Assembly (NCBI GenBank): GCA_002399445.1
Contig: DHDR01000031.1
Location: forward strand, 622 to 64,621
Direction: 5' to 3'
DNA length: 64,000 nt
Source of the DNA: Ruminococcaceae bacterium UBA4871
GTDB taxonomy: Bacteria > Bacillota > Clostridia > Oscillospirales > Acutalibacteraceae
The notes beneath the pieces were generated by a model, which had not been told where the DNA came from, did not search any database, and saw only the letters and a list, made by a program, of their open reading frames with translations. Below are positions 1 to 8,914 of this stretch, piece by piece. Positions within the stretch are counted from its first letter, which is position 1; the number at the start of each line of letters is the position of its first letter. Position numbers and translations under genes: made by a program.

Positions 1-1343
1 ACATGTGCCGTTCTTGGGAAAAGGTCAACCGGTACAGCCTGCCGTAGGAAATAGCCCTCCCCTGCAAACGTTTTTAGATCACGGGCAAGAGTTGCCGGAT
101 CACAGGAAACATAGACAATCCGGCTGGGCATCATGCTGGCCGCTGTATGTACCAGCGCCGGTCCACAGCCTTTGCGCGGTGGGTCAAGTACGATAACATC
201 AGGAACCAAACCCTGCTGCTGGAATTGCTCCGCAATCTGTGGTGCATCTCCGCAGCGGAATTCGGCATTTTTAATATGATTGCGCTCTGCATTTTTTCTT
301 GCATCTTCCACCGCTGCCGGCACGACTTCCACACCAATGAGACGTTCTGCCTGATCTGCCATAGAAAGTCCGATTGTTCCGGTCCCGCAATATAGATCCA
401 GCAGCGTTTCCTTTGCTGTCAAACCTGCAAAACGCTTGGCAATTCTATAAAGGACTTCCGCCTGATCCCGATTCACCTGATAAAAGCTTTGAGGAGATAT
501 GGAGAACTTCAAACCACATAAAGTGTCCACTAAAAAACTCGTCCCCCAAAGCAATCGAAACTGCTTACCAAGAATCACATTTGTATTTTTTGAATTTCGA
601 TTAAGAATAACACTGCAAAGCCCTGGCACCTGTTTTCGCAGCAAACTAACCAGCCTATCCTCCCTGCGGACGCTGTTGCCGTTAATAACCAAACATACCA
701 TAATGGTGCCGGAAGACATTGCTTCTCGCAGGTAGAGATGCCGCAGAACCCCTTTCCCGGTTCTTTCTTCGTAAATACTCTCCCCGCTTTCTCTTTGCCA
801 TTCACCAACGGCACAGACAGCTTTCGCAAACACCGCAGGCTGCAGGCGGCAATCTTTGCAGGGAACGATCCGATGACTGTGCAACGCATAAAATCCCGCT
901 GTGAATTTTCCTTCTGCATCGCGTCCAAGCGGGAACTGTGCTTTATTGCGGTATCGATCCGAAAACGGCGCCGCTGCAATTGGTCCAACCAATTTTGGAT
1001 CAAGTCCGGCTATTCGTTGAATCGCATCCCGAACACGCTGTTCCTTAGCCCGGCATTCTGCTGCATAGGAGATATGCCGGAAAACACATCCACCGCACTT
1101 TGTAAACTGTGGGCAATCCGGTTCCACCCGATCTTTTGACGGTACTGTAATCGATTCAATCTTTCCGTAAGCATATGTTTTGCCCACCTTAAGAATACGG
1201 ACCTGCAGACAATCGCCTTCCGCTGCTTTCGGGACAAACACTGCCATTCCATCATAGTGTCCGACTCCACTGCCCTGCGCAGTGTATCCTGTGATTGTAA
1301 GCGGGACAATATCATTCTTCCGAAGCCTGGTTTGTTTACTCAT
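1..1343 (-). CDS. rlmD: 23S rRNA/tRNA (uracil-5-)-methyltransferase, RlmD/TrmA family (3' end outside window)
   Basis: S-adenosylmethionine-dependent enzyme that makes 5-methyluridine in RNA. About 447 residues are visible and the C-terminus runs off the left edge. An N-terminal TRAM-like region is followed by an iron-sulphur motif CPQFTKCGGC (C77, C83, C86, with a further Cys near residue 164). The Rossmann methyltransferase domain shows DLYCGTGTIGL, LDPPRKGC and VYVSCDPATLARDL; the Cys of SCDP is the catalytic nucleophile of the family. Start ATG at 1343 has GGAGG seven bases upstream. The 4Fe-4S motif favours an RlmD/RlmCD-like rRNA enzyme over a tRNA enzyme, but the exact uridine target cannot be told from sequence. 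Confidence 0.9.
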   Translation of the reverse strand, partial: MSKQTRLRKNDIVPLTITGYTAQGSGVGHYDGMAVFVPKAAEGDCLQVRILKVGKTYAYGKIESITVPSKDRVEPDCPQFTKCGGCVFRHISYAAECRAKEQRVRDAIQRIAGLDPKLVGPIAAAPFSDRYRNKAQFPLGRDAEGKFTAGFYALHSHRIVPCKDCRLQPAVFAKAVCAVGEWQRESGESIYEERTGKGVLRHLYLREAMSSGTIMVCLVINGNSVRREDRLVSLLRKQVPGLCSVILNRNSKNTNVILGKQFRLLWGTSFLVDTLCGLKFSISPQSFYQVNRDQAEVLYRIAKRFAGLTAKETLLDLYCGTGTIGLSMADQAERLIGVEVVPAAVEDARKNAERNHIKNAEFRCGDAPQIAEQFQQQGLVPDVIVLDPPRKGCGPALVHTAASMMPSRIVYVSCDPATLARDLKTFAGEGYFLRQAVPVDLFPRTAH

Positions 1344-1454
1344 AATTCCTCCGCCGATTGATTCCGAATTGATTTCTGAGCCAAAGGCGCAGAAATTTTC
1401 ACTAAGGATATTTTAGCACATTTGGGACACTTTCAAAAGCTGTTCCCGATTTTT

Positions 1455-1688
1455 TCAGAAATATGCCCGTAACATCTCACGAAAACATTCTGCATTATTT
1501 TCTACTTTTATACAATAGGTAGATTGTTGCTTTTTAAGAGCAAAACGATTGACAGAAATTAGTTTACACCCTATAATGAGAACTGTACTTAAGAGAGAAA
1601 AAAGTAATTGGCAGTACCAAAATTTCTTGATTTTCTCGGCTGTAATTTGTTTATAAGTTTCGCGGCTGATTAGCCGCAACCTTTTCAA
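1455..1688 (-). CDS. Small hypothetical protein with one membrane segment
   Basis: 77 residues, starting with TTG at 1688 preceded by a strong GGGGAGGAG ribosome binding site at good spacing. The basic N-terminus (MKRLRLISRETYKQ) is followed by one hydrophobic stretch at about residues 27-45, then a polar tail with two Cys. No family was recognised. It lies between the methyltransferase gene and a divergent gene and has an unusual hairpin immediately before its ribosome binding site. It could be a small membrane peptide; a chance reading frame is not excluded. Confidence 0.45.
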   Translation of the reverse strand: MKRLRLISRETYKQITAEKIKKFWYCQLLFSLLSTVLIIGCKLISVNRFALKKQQSTYCIKVENNAECFREMLRAYF

Positions 1689-1702
1689 TACAACTCCTCC
1701 CC

Positions 1703-1739
1703 AAAAGGCAAGGCACCGGGTAACCGGACCTTGTCTTTT
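1703..1739. terminator. Strong hairpin before the 77-residue gene
   Basis: An 11-base stem (1703-1713 with 1729-1739, one G-T pair) encloses an internal loop and a CCGG/CCGG inner stem. Read on + it is followed by TTTTATTTTT and looks like an intrinsic terminator, although no + gene lies upstream. Read on - it ends directly before the GGGGAGGAG of the small gene, so it may act there as a leader element. Confidence 0.5.
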
Positions 1740-1784
1740 ATTTTTATGAGTTCATAATATTCTGCCTTCTTTTACCATCCTCTA

Positions 1785-1813
1785 TTGACCTGTACTGGAA
1801 TTCAAAATATAAT
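1785..1813 (+). promoter_or_regulatory. Sigma-A promoter for the beta-helix/HAD/FUSC operon
   Basis: TTGACC (1785-1790), a 17-base spacer and TATAAT (1808-1813), about 30 bases upstream of the first start codon at 1845. Confidence 0.75.
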
Positions 1814-1844
1814 AAGAACATGATGTAGAAAAGGAAGGTAAACT

Positions 1845-2510
1845 ATGCAGACAGAACTTACCATTGAAAAGCTTTATGATCTAAGCCATACAATTGCAGC
1901 GCCGCTCCTCAAAGGATGCACCTATCCATGGGAAGCTCTTGGAAATATCCATGAATGGATTCTTCAGCTTGGGCCAGCACTACCAAAAGAAGAATACGAA
2001 CAACGCGGTGAAAACATTTGGATTGCCAAAAACGCAAAAATTTTTCCCAACAACTATATTGCAGGCCCCTGCATTATCGGACCCGATACTGAAGTTCGCC
2101 CCGGTGCTTTTATCCGCGGCAACGCCCTCGTTGGTGCTGACTGCGTAGTGGGAAACTCTACCGAACTAAAAAACGTTATCCTGTTCGATCATGTACAAGT
2201 ACCGCATTACAATTATGTCGGTGATTCCATTTTGGGTTTCAAGGCACATATGGGGGCTGGCTCCATTACCAGCAATGTAAAATCTGACAAAACACTGGTT
2301 GTGGTTCATGCGGAGGAAGAATTGCCCACCCATCTAAAGAAATTTGGTGCCATGCTGGGAGACCACGTAGAGGTTGGCTGCAACAGTGTACTGAATCCCG
2401 GTACAGTTATCGGCCGGAATTCCCATATTTACCCTACCAGTTCTGTGCGCGGCTTCGTTCCGGCAGATTCCATTTATAAAGCAAAGGGCAATATCATAAA
2501 GAAGGTGTAA
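1845..2510 (+). CDS. Left-handed beta-helix (hexapeptide repeat) protein, GlmU/DapH-like
   Basis: 221 residues with repeated hexapeptide turns (e.g. IAGPCIIGPDTEVRPGAFIRGNALVGADCVVG) typical of the trimeric left-handed beta-helix acyltransferase/nucleotidyltransferase fold. There is no N-terminal nucleotidyltransferase domain, so this is a stand-alone helix related to the C-terminal half of GlmU-type enzymes. The substrate is not evident. The start ATG has AAGGAAGG upstream. It is the first gene of a three-gene + operon, with the HAD phosphatase start only two bases after its stop. Confidence 0.8.
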   Translation: MQTELTIEKLYDLSHTIAAPLLKGCTYPWEALGNIHEWILQLGPALPKEEYEQRGENIWIAKNAKIFPNNYIAGPCIIGPDTEVRPGAFIRGNALVGADCVVGNSTELKNVILFDHVQVPHYNYVGDSILGFKAHMGAGSITSNVKSDKTLVVVHAEEELPTHLKKFGAMLGDHVEVGCNSVLNPGTVIGRNSHIYPTSSVRGFVPADSIYKAKGNIIKKV

Positions 2511-2512
2511 TT

Positions 2513-3193
2513 TTGTACAGAGCCTGTATTTTTGATTTGGACGGCACACTGGCAAATACGCTTAACTCCATTGCCAGTTTTTCAAACCGGGCACTGCGGG
2601 AGTGTGGCTATCCAGAAATTGAGGCCGACCGCTACCGGCATATTGTTGGGAACGGTGTTTCCGTTCAACTGCACCGCATGATGGATATCGTTTGCCCAAA
2701 CGGCTGGAAAGAAGCAGAAATGCTAAAAGTACGCCGATTATATGAAAAGTATTACAGTGAACAACCACTTTTGAATATTTCTAATTATCCCGGCGTTCCA
2801 CAGCTTTTGCAGAATCTCCGAAAATGTGGAATAAAAACGGCCGTATTTTCCAATAAGCCAGATGAATGGGCAAAGTCTGTCATTAACGGACTGTTCCCAA
2901 GCGGTACTTTCAATGCAATCCGTGGAAAACAAGACGGTGTTCCCTGCAAGCCGGCTCCGGACGGTGCGCTGCTCCTCATGAAAGAACTCCATGTGACACC
3001 TAAGCAATGCCTGTATATTGGCGATACAGCAACGGACATGCAAACCGGAAATGCGGCCGGAATGGACACCATCGGTGTTTTGTGGGGATTCCGTGACCGG
3101 GAAGAACTGAAATCTGCAAATGCAGGTATGATTGCTTCAGATCCTGCACAGATTTTAGATGCAGCGCAGCACGGCCTGCAAAAAACTGCATGA
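2513..3193 (+). CDS. HAD-superfamily hydrolase, phosphoglycolate-phosphatase-like
   Basis: 226 residues. Motif I FDLDGTLANT at residues 6-15 gives the two catalytic aspartates. Motif II (VFSNKPD) and motif III/IV (KPAPDGALLL then YIGDTATDMQ) are in the expected order, with an alpha-helical cap between motifs I and II. This is the Gph-like subfamily that dephosphorylates small phosphorylated metabolites; the substrate is unknown. The start is TTG at 2513 with GAAGGTG upstream, inside the end of the preceding gene. The stop overlaps the next start by four bases (ATGA), suggesting translational coupling. Confidence 0.88.
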   Translation: MYRACIFDLDGTLANTLNSIASFSNRALRECGYPEIEADRYRHIVGNGVSVQLHRMMDIVCPNGWKEAEMLKVRRLYEKYYSEQPLLNISNYPGVPQLLQNLRKCGIKTAVFSNKPDEWAKSVINGLFPSGTFNAIRGKQDGVPCKPAPDGALLLMKELHVTPKQCLYIGDTATDMQTGNAAGMDTIGVLWGFRDREELKSANAGMIASDPAQILDAAQHGLQKTA

Positions 3194-4056
3194 GCAGGAA
3201 ATTCACGCAGTGGCTGCACAAGCATATCCATCTTGGGCTGCGAATTATTAAAACGGGAATCGCCGTCACGCTCTGTATGGCTCTATGTGATTTGTTACAT
3301 CTGCAGCAGCAGCAGCCTTTTGTAGCAGTCGTAACAGCAATTATCAGTATGGGACGCAGCATTGATGTTTCCATTCGCGCAGGAAAAGACCACTTTTTGG
3401 CTGCAATTATTGGAGCCGTGTTTGGTGCCTTGTTTTATCACATTTCCCCATACAATGCCGGTTTGTTTGGCATCGGTATTATTTTGGTTATCTTCCTGTG
3501 CCAGCAATTTCGGCTGCGCCGCGGCACATTAATGGCTTCTTTTATGTTTGCAATGGTTATGCTGCATGCCGATACAGCCAGTACGATTTTAACGGTCGGA
3601 CGATGTCTGGAGGCGGCCCTGCTCGGCATTTTGATTGCTTTTGCCGTTAATTTACTGATCCTTCCGCCAAATTATGTGCACGAGATTCTTGAGGAAGACC
3701 ATAACATTTTCTTCATGCTTACAGACGCTTCCAAAATTTGTGAAGAACGGTTGTCAGCCCCGGATTTAGAAGCAATTCGGGTGCAGATCAATCATCTTGA
3801 AAGGAACATCCATTTATATGTTACGGAATGGAAAATCTTCCGTAATCGTGACAATGCAGTTTATAAAATTTCCCGCAAGTTGGTTATTTATCAGGAAATT
3901 TTATCGGATCTTTGGGCTATCGACTGCTTGGATAAAGGCCTTACCAGTGAAACAGCAACGGTTTTTGCCTACCATTTGAACCGTGCAAATTTACTCTTAA
4001 AGGAAACGCAAGAGATATATCCTGAATCGAAAATATCGAATTCAAAACCCGAATAG
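3190..4056 (+). CDS. FUSC/aromatic acid exporter-like membrane protein
   Basis: 288 residues. The N-terminal half (about residues 15-165) has four to six hydrophobic segments (GIAVTLCMALCDLL, FLAAIIGAVFGALF, LFGIGIILVIFLC, ALLGILIAFAVNLLIL). The C-terminal half is soluble and helical. This layout matches the short Gram-positive FUSC/ArAE_1 (formerly DUF939) family, a group named for proposed aromatic acid efflux; actual cargo is unknown. Its start overlaps the HAD gene stop, so it ends this operon, and a long perfect hairpin follows. Confidence 0.8.
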   Translation: MSRKFTQWLHKHIHLGLRIIKTGIAVTLCMALCDLLHLQQQQPFVAVVTAIISMGRSIDVSIRAGKDHFLAAIIGAVFGALFYHISPYNAGLFGIGIILVIFLCQQFRLRRGTLMASFMFAMVMLHADTASTILTVGRCLEAALLGILIAFAVNLLILPPNYVHEILEEDHNIFFMLTDASKICEERLSAPDLEAIRVQINHLERNIHLYVTEWKIFRNRDNAVYKISRKLVIYQEILSDLWAIDCLDKGLTSETATVFAYHLNRANLLLKETQEIYPESKISNSKPE

Positions 4057-4077
4057 ACTTTAAATCAACCGAATGAA

Positions 4078-4116
4078 AACAGGGCAGCGGAATGAAATTC
4101 ATTCCGCTGCCCTGTT
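4078..4116. terminator. Perfect 19-bp inverted repeat between convergent genes
   Basis: Arms 4078-4096 and 4098-4116 are perfectly complementary with a single unpaired base between them. It lies 22 bases after the FUSC gene and 71 bases beyond the stop of the convergent YhgE gene, so it probably terminates both. The T-tract is short (TTCTAT on +). Confidence 0.75.
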
Positions 4117-4187
4117 CTATACCCATAAAGATTCCTGCCCGCTCAGATAAACCGAACTGCTATTTTCCCAAAATCCAAGCGACCAAT

Positions 4188-6857
4188 TCACTCACGTAAA
4201 GTTTGTGCGGAGAGAATCTCCGGTGCAAGCTGGCTGCCTTTGCGCTCGCTCATAAAAAGACGCGCACTGTAAAAAATGATGCACAGGAATGTGCTGACCA
4301 ACATCATCATAATCAGAAGGAACAAATCTCCATTAATTCCAGGGCCAGCAGAACCCATAGAAATTGTCTGACGAAGTGCATCAATGCTATAAGTCATCGG
4401 TAAATAAGGTCTGACTTTCATATAGAATCCATTTGTAACTTCAATTGGGTAGGTTCCGGCGGAACCACTCAGTTGCACAATCATAAAGATAAGCATTAAA
4501 AATGCACCAATTTTACCAAGAATAACATTGAAAAGACTAATCAGGGACATAAACGCAAGTGATGAAATGATGGCAACCATATACGTTTTTGCCACATCAA
4601 CCGGACGCAGACCATTTAGCAGCATAAGCATACTGACTTCAATGACTGCCTGCGCCAGAGCAACCAGAAGCCATACAGAGGCTTTGCTGGCCCACCAGTC
4701 AATTCCGTTACGCGGCTTCAGGTTTGCCGGATCAAATACCGGGTAAACGAAGCACATGACAATACCGCCGATAAAGAACGAAATTGCCATCATATAGGGT
4801 GCCATACCGTGCAGGTTATTGGTTGCAACGGTATAATCAGACGTAACAGTGTTAACTGGAGCGCTCATCATTTCCGCCGTTGCCGCTGTCGGATTTACAT
4901 TGGAAACCTGTTGGCTGCCGTCAGACAGTTTGGCATGCAAAGTGCCGGTACCCTGTTTCAAAGTGCCGATTCCCTTGCCAAGTCTTGAAGAACCATCTGC
5001 CAGTTTTCCCGCGCCGCTGCTAATTTGTGCTGCGCCATTATCCAGCTGTCCGGCACCGGATAGCAGGGCATCCGCACTGGTGCTTAGTTTGCCCGCACCC
5101 GTGTTGATTTGCTGCACGCCGCCCACCAGTGCAGGTACTTTCGCCTTCAGTTGGTTAATGCCGCCGCTGATCTGCTGTGAACCGCTAACCAGCGCACCGC
5201 TGTTCTTTGTAAGTTTTTTGCTTCCACCGTTAAGCTGGCTGACACCCGAAGTGTAGGCATTGACACCATCAGAAAGGGCAGAAGCACCGTTGGTTAACTG
5301 CTGCAGTCCACTCGTCAGGGCTGGTGCCTGTTCCCCTATCTTCTGTGTTCCGTCTGTCAACTGCTTCGCTCCGGACTGAAGTGCCGCTGAATTTTGATTC
5401 AGTTTCTGCAGACCGCCAGCAAGTGTATTCACACCAGTGACATAGCTTTCCGCACCGGAGGCAAATTGCTTGGCACCGGTATCCAAACCCGCAGCACCGG
5501 ACGATAGTGTCTGTGTACTACCGGAAAGTGTCTTTGCCCCCTCAGACAATGTTTGGGCCTTTTGGGAAAGCTGCTGTAAACCTTCGGAAGCTGCCTGCAG
5601 TGTGCTTGCGTCCACCGGTTTCCCACTTTGTACAACAGCATTTAAAACTTTCTGTACACTTGCGGACCATTGCTGGGCACCATTCGACCATTGCTGGGCA
5701 CCATTTGACCATGTCCCCGCACCGGAAGAAAATTGTTTCGCGCCGGAAGTCCATTTTGTGGCTCCCGCCGCCACAGCCGAAGCACCGTTTTTCACAGCAT
5801 CACTGTTTTCTGCAAGCTTTTGTGCCCCAGCGGAAAGCTGGCTGACACCGCCCGTGTATTCTGTCAAACCTTTCTGTAAACTTGCACCACCCTGTCCAAT
5901 CTTAGTGAGACCGGTTGCCAAAGCAGGCACTTGGTTTTGCAGTTGCATCAAACCTGCAGAAAGCTGAGAGGCACCGCTTTTAAGGCTGTCTGAATTTTTA
6001 GAAAGTTTCTGCAAACCGTTCCCGATCTGATGAGTACCCTGTGTATATTGTGCCACACCGGTTTGCAGACTGCCGGCACCTGCACTCAGTACTGTTACGC
6101 CGGACTGCATCTTGCCAGCACCATTTGCCAATGCCTGTGTGCCCTGTGCCAGCTTTTCTGCACCCGCCTTGTATTGGGAAAGACCGACCTGCAGGTTATC
6201 TGCACCATCGCAAAAAGTTAGACAGGAAGCAGACAGTTTCTGTAAATTCTGCGTAACCGTCTGATTACCACTCGACAGGCTTTTTACGCCATTGTCAATT
6301 TTTTGTGCACCGTTAGTCGCTGCAGAAAAGCCGGATTTGACATCCTTAACTTTATCAAACAGTGTATCGGCATAAGTTTTTGTAACCTCTTTCATGACTT
6401 TTGAAGTGATTTTGTCCGTTGCAGCAGTGCATATTTTAGATGCTATCAGATTGGAGCCTGAATTCATTCGATAATTCAGTTCCATTTTTTGGGGGGAATT
6501 GTCCAACAGCGTCGTTGCATTCTTGGAAAAGTTCTCTGGAATCGTAATAATCATATAATAGGTGCGATCCCTCAACCCTGCTGCAGCAGTCGCTGCACTG
6601 ACATAATTGCAGTTCAGCGGCTTTTCTTTTTTCAGTCTGGCAACTAAGTCCGATCCAACATTCAATGTTTTTCCATTATAATTGACTGTACGGTCTTGAT
6701 TGACGACAGCTATCGGCAATTTATTGACCTGACCGTATGGATCCCACATAGACGCCAGAAAAATAGTCCCATACATTGTTGGGATCAGGGCAATAACAAG
6801 AATTGCAAGAATCAAAAATTTATTTCGCCCCAGCTTTTTCCATTCTTCTTTGATCAT
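4188..6857 (-). CDS. YhgE/Pip family membrane protein with long heptad repeat domain
   Basis: 889 residues. An N-terminal membrane anchor (residues about 12-35) is followed by the conserved family region (LPIAVVNQD, MIITIPENFSKN) and a very long extracytoplasmic region (about 180-660) built of LxxGAxxLxxG heptads. The C-terminal part has five or six membrane segments related to ABC-2 permeases. Founding members are phage receptor (Pip) and secretion-associated proteins of Firmicutes; the molecular role here is not known. Start ATG at 6857 has AAAGGAG eight bases upstream, better placed than the GTG two codons earlier. A 63-residue super-repeat is visible inside the heptad region (see findings). 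Confidence 0.88.
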   Translation of the reverse strand: MIKEEWKKLGRNKFLILAILVIALIPTMYGTIFLASMWDPYGQVNKLPIAVVNQDRTVNYNGKTLNVGSDLVARLKKEKPLNCNYVSAATAAAGLRDRTYYMIITIPENFSKNATTLLDNSPQKMELNYRMNSGSNLIASKICTAATDKITSKVMKEVTKTYADTLFDKVKDVKSGFSAATNGAQKIDNGVKSLSSGNQTVTQNLQKLSASCLTFCDGADNLQVGLSQYKAGAEKLAQGTQALANGAGKMQSGVTVLSAGAGSLQTGVAQYTQGTHQIGNGLQKLSKNSDSLKSGASQLSAGLMQLQNQVPALATGLTKIGQGGASLQKGLTEYTGGVSQLSAGAQKLAENSDAVKNGASAVAAGATKWTSGAKQFSSGAGTWSNGAQQWSNGAQQWSASVQKVLNAVVQSGKPVDASTLQAASEGLQQLSQKAQTLSEGAKTLSGSTQTLSSGAAGLDTGAKQFASGAESYVTGVNTLAGGLQKLNQNSAALQSGAKQLTDGTQKIGEQAPALTSGLQQLTNGASALSDGVNAYTSGVSQLNGGSKKLTKNSGALVSGSQQISGGINQLKAKVPALVGGVQQINTGAGKLSTSADALLSGAGQLDNGAAQISSGAGKLADGSSRLGKGIGTLKQGTGTLHAKLSDGSQQVSNVNPTAATAEMMSAPVNTVTSDYTVATNNLHGMAPYMMAISFFIGGIVMCFVYPVFDPANLKPRNGIDWWASKASVWLLVALAQAVIEVSMLMLLNGLRPVDVAKTYMVAIISSLAFMSLISLFNVILGKIGAFLMLIFMIVQLSGSAGTYPIEVTNGFYMKVRPYLPMTYSIDALRQTISMGSAGPGINGDLFLLIMMMLVSTFLCIIFYSARLFMSERKGSQLAPEILSAQTLRE
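5665..5706. repeat. Two near-identical tandem 21-bp units inside the YhgE gene
   Basis: 5665-5685 and 5686-5706 differ only in the last base and encode consecutive Trp-containing heptads (WSNGAQQ). This indicates recent heptad duplication in the coiled region. Confidence 0.85.
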
Positions 6858-7158
6858 CTGCACAACTCCTTTCTTTGTTAAATTTTCTGCTCACCGAAGC
6901 GAATGAGCAAAGAGGCGGCTGCAATTTGACACCTCAACAAAATATAGTTTAACAAAGCAGAATTTCTCGAACAATAGTCACGGACCTGTCCGTGTATAGA
7001 TTTTTTACAGTTTCTATAAAATGTCTGGATAAAAAATTTTACTTTTTTAAAAAATTTCTACTTTTTCTGCATTGAATTATATTTTATTGTGGGCTTTTTT
7101 GCTAAGTACAGATGGTTCATAAAAATCCGCAGCGATAGAAACAGATGCTTTTGGGCAA
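6858..7158. promoter_or_regulatory. AT-rich upstream region of the YhgE gene with an operator-like palindrome
   Basis: No gene seen. A perfect inverted repeat CACGGAC-CT-GTCCGTG occupies 6979-6994, about 120 bases upstream of the YhgE start. It resembles a TetR-type operator, and TetR regulators commonly control YhgE/Pip genes. No regulator gene is in the window nearby, and no convincing -35/-10 pair was found. Confidence 0.45.
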
Positions 7159-7202
7159 AGAGAAAGCTCCCGCCTCCTTCCGGAGACAGAAGCTTTCTGG
7201 GA
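7159..7202 (-). terminator. Terminator of the glycosyltransferase gene
   Basis: On the minus strand AGAAAGCT...CTCC-GGAA-GGAG...AGCTTTCT forms a hairpin followed by CTTTG, 26 bases after the stop codon. Confidence 0.6.
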
Positions 7203-7228
7203 TACATGAGGTTTTTTGTCCGATGCAG

Positions 7229-8893
7229 TTATACAGTCAAATGATAAACCTGAAAACCATGATAAGGGCCAAATAATTTCTGTGCATGACTGCGGCCCAC
7301 TTCCTGCTGAATCCTTTTGAGTACTGCTCCCTGTGGTTCTTTCGTCTGCAAATAGACAAGTACTGGTTTACCAGCCGGTATTTCTTGTTTAACTTCGGCG
7401 GATAACCTTTCCCAATCATTCATACCTGTTACATATGTTTTGGGATAGTGCATCAGGTCTGGATATAAAAAATAGGTATAGGCATAATATGCTTTATCAT
7501 ACACAACAAGGCTATAGGCATCTGAATTCTGCTTTGCAACTTGTTCGGTATTGACTTTTTGCGGATAAAGGTACTGAACATCACGATGACCTGCACCAAA
7601 TACACCGGTGCAAAAAAACAGCACTGCCAAAATGCCAAAGCATACTCGGCGCCTGCGGACAACAGACTGTAGCAGCCACCAGCAGAAAAATGCCAGTAGG
7701 AGCATACATTGTGGAAAGACTGGAAATGCATAGCGGTCTACATTATAAGGAGCAATACGAGCAACCGTGATGATATAAAGCCCGCATCCCAATCCAGTCT
7801 GCAGAAACAAAAATGTTCGTTTGTCTGTCCAAACAAAAGATTCAGCCTTACTTTCTGTTATTCCACATTTTTGTTTTCTAAAGTAATGCAAAATCACTGC
7901 TGCAACGGCCAACACCGCAAGAACTGCCAGAACAACTCGGAATGTACCGCCAAGCAGTTCTCTATTCATAATACGCAAATAAATGTGTATACGCGTTTTC
8001 CACGGTGATGCTCCGTCAACGATTCGTTCCCAGCTTTCTCTGCCACGGTATCCTTTAAAAATATGACTTAAGCACGTGGGATAAAGAAGGATTCCTAATC
8101 CACCACCGAATGCCACGCCGACAAGACATTTTTTAAAATCCGAATTGCGCTTTTCATGCAGCAAATAGGCAGCAAGAATGAGTCCTAAATAGAGCAAATA
8201 AATGACAAAATAGTAGTGTGTCATAAAGCCGCAGAAAATAACTGCGGCCAGCATTCCCACATGTTTCCGCTGCAAGGTTTTCTCCTGAACAATTTTCCAG
8301 TCCAATAAAGTTAACAGCAGGGTAAAACACGTGACCATTTCATACATTCGGAAATACATCGTCGCAGAAACTGCCCCCGCACTGAAGCCCCAAAAAATGC
8401 AGGGCAGTAATGCCAGCCCATCGCTGCGAAACAGTTTTCTGCCTAGTAAATAAAGGACCATGCTGCAAACAGCAAAACATATGAAATTGGTAATCAGGCC
8501 TGTCCATTTGGTAAAGATATTCGGTGTAAAAGAACTGACCGTATGGAACAGAAAATAATACAGCGGCGGATGCACATCTAATGTCTGGTTACGGTATGTC
8601 TGACCATAGTGGAATGTTTCCTGCGGCTGGGTCGTCAAATATTCGCGGAAATAGCTGCCCGTGTGCCATTGCCCCTCATATCCCGGCGATTCTGCCAAAA
8701 ACGGCTCCTTTGTGGTATTGGCGAGCCCATATGTAAACATCTCATCAGCGTGGTAACCCTGTTTTTGCGTGCCGTACCAAATCATCACAGCCATCTGTAT
8801 GACCAGCAGAAGGAAAAATACCAATAGCCATTTATATCTGTGTTTCCGGTTTTCTGGTATCGAAGTCTGTCTTATCGTGTCTTTTTTAAGCAA
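7229..8893 (-). CDS. Polytopic glycosyltransferase, GT39/PMT-like
   Basis: 554 residues with an N-terminal membrane segment (WLLVFFLLLVIQMAVMIWYG), then the acidic loop YHADEMFTYG characteristic of GT39/ArnT-like enzymes, where the Asp/Glu pair is catalytic. A second luminal motif is DVHPPLYYFLFH. About ten further hydrophobic helices and a small C-terminal extracytoplasmic domain follow. Such enzymes transfer a sugar from a polyprenyl-phosphate donor to a cell-surface acceptor. The start is TTG at 8893 with TGAGGCG upstream; no ATG is available before the membrane segment. It is the second gene of a two-gene operon, 21 bases after the small gene. Confidence 0.85.
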   Translation of the reverse strand: MLKKDTIRQTSIPENRKHRYKWLLVFFLLLVIQMAVMIWYGTQKQGYHADEMFTYGLANTTKEPFLAESPGYEGQWHTGSYFREYLTTQPQETFHYGQTYRNQTLDVHPPLYYFLFHTVSSFTPNIFTKWTGLITNFICFAVCSMVLYLLGRKLFRSDGLALLPCIFWGFSAGAVSATMYFRMYEMVTCFTLLLTLLDWKIVQEKTLQRKHVGMLAAVIFCGFMTHYYFVIYLLYLGLILAAYLLHEKRNSDFKKCLVGVAFGGGLGILLYPTCLSHIFKGYRGRESWERIVDGASPWKTRIHIYLRIMNRELLGGTFRVVLAVLAVLAVAAVILHYFRKQKCGITESKAESFVWTDKRTFLFLQTGLGCGLYIITVARIAPYNVDRYAFPVFPQCMLLLAFFCWWLLQSVVRRRRVCFGILAVLFFCTGVFGAGHRDVQYLYPQKVNTEQVAKQNSDAYSLVVYDKAYYAYTYFLYPDLMHYPKTYVTGMNDWERLSAEVKQEIPAGKPVLVYLQTKEPQGAVLKRIQQEVGRSHAQKLFGPYHGFQVYHLTV

Positions 8894-8914
8894 AATATTC
8901 GCCTCAATAAAAAT

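Noticed and set aside
575..1315. Minus-strand frames at 575-1003 and 1010-1315 suggesting a broken methyltransferase gene
   Set aside because: They are shadows in other frames; the correct frame is open without interruption from 1343 to the left edge with all family motifs.
5600..5800. CRISPR-like short repeats
   Set aside because: The repeats are 21-bp multiples in frame inside a coding heptad region, without spacers; no CRISPR array or cas gene occurs in the window.
4849..5967. Cys/Pro/Ser-rich + frames at 4849-5256 and 5470-5967
   Set aside because: They are the reverse reading of the repeat region of the YhgE gene; the repeats keep antisense frames open by chance.
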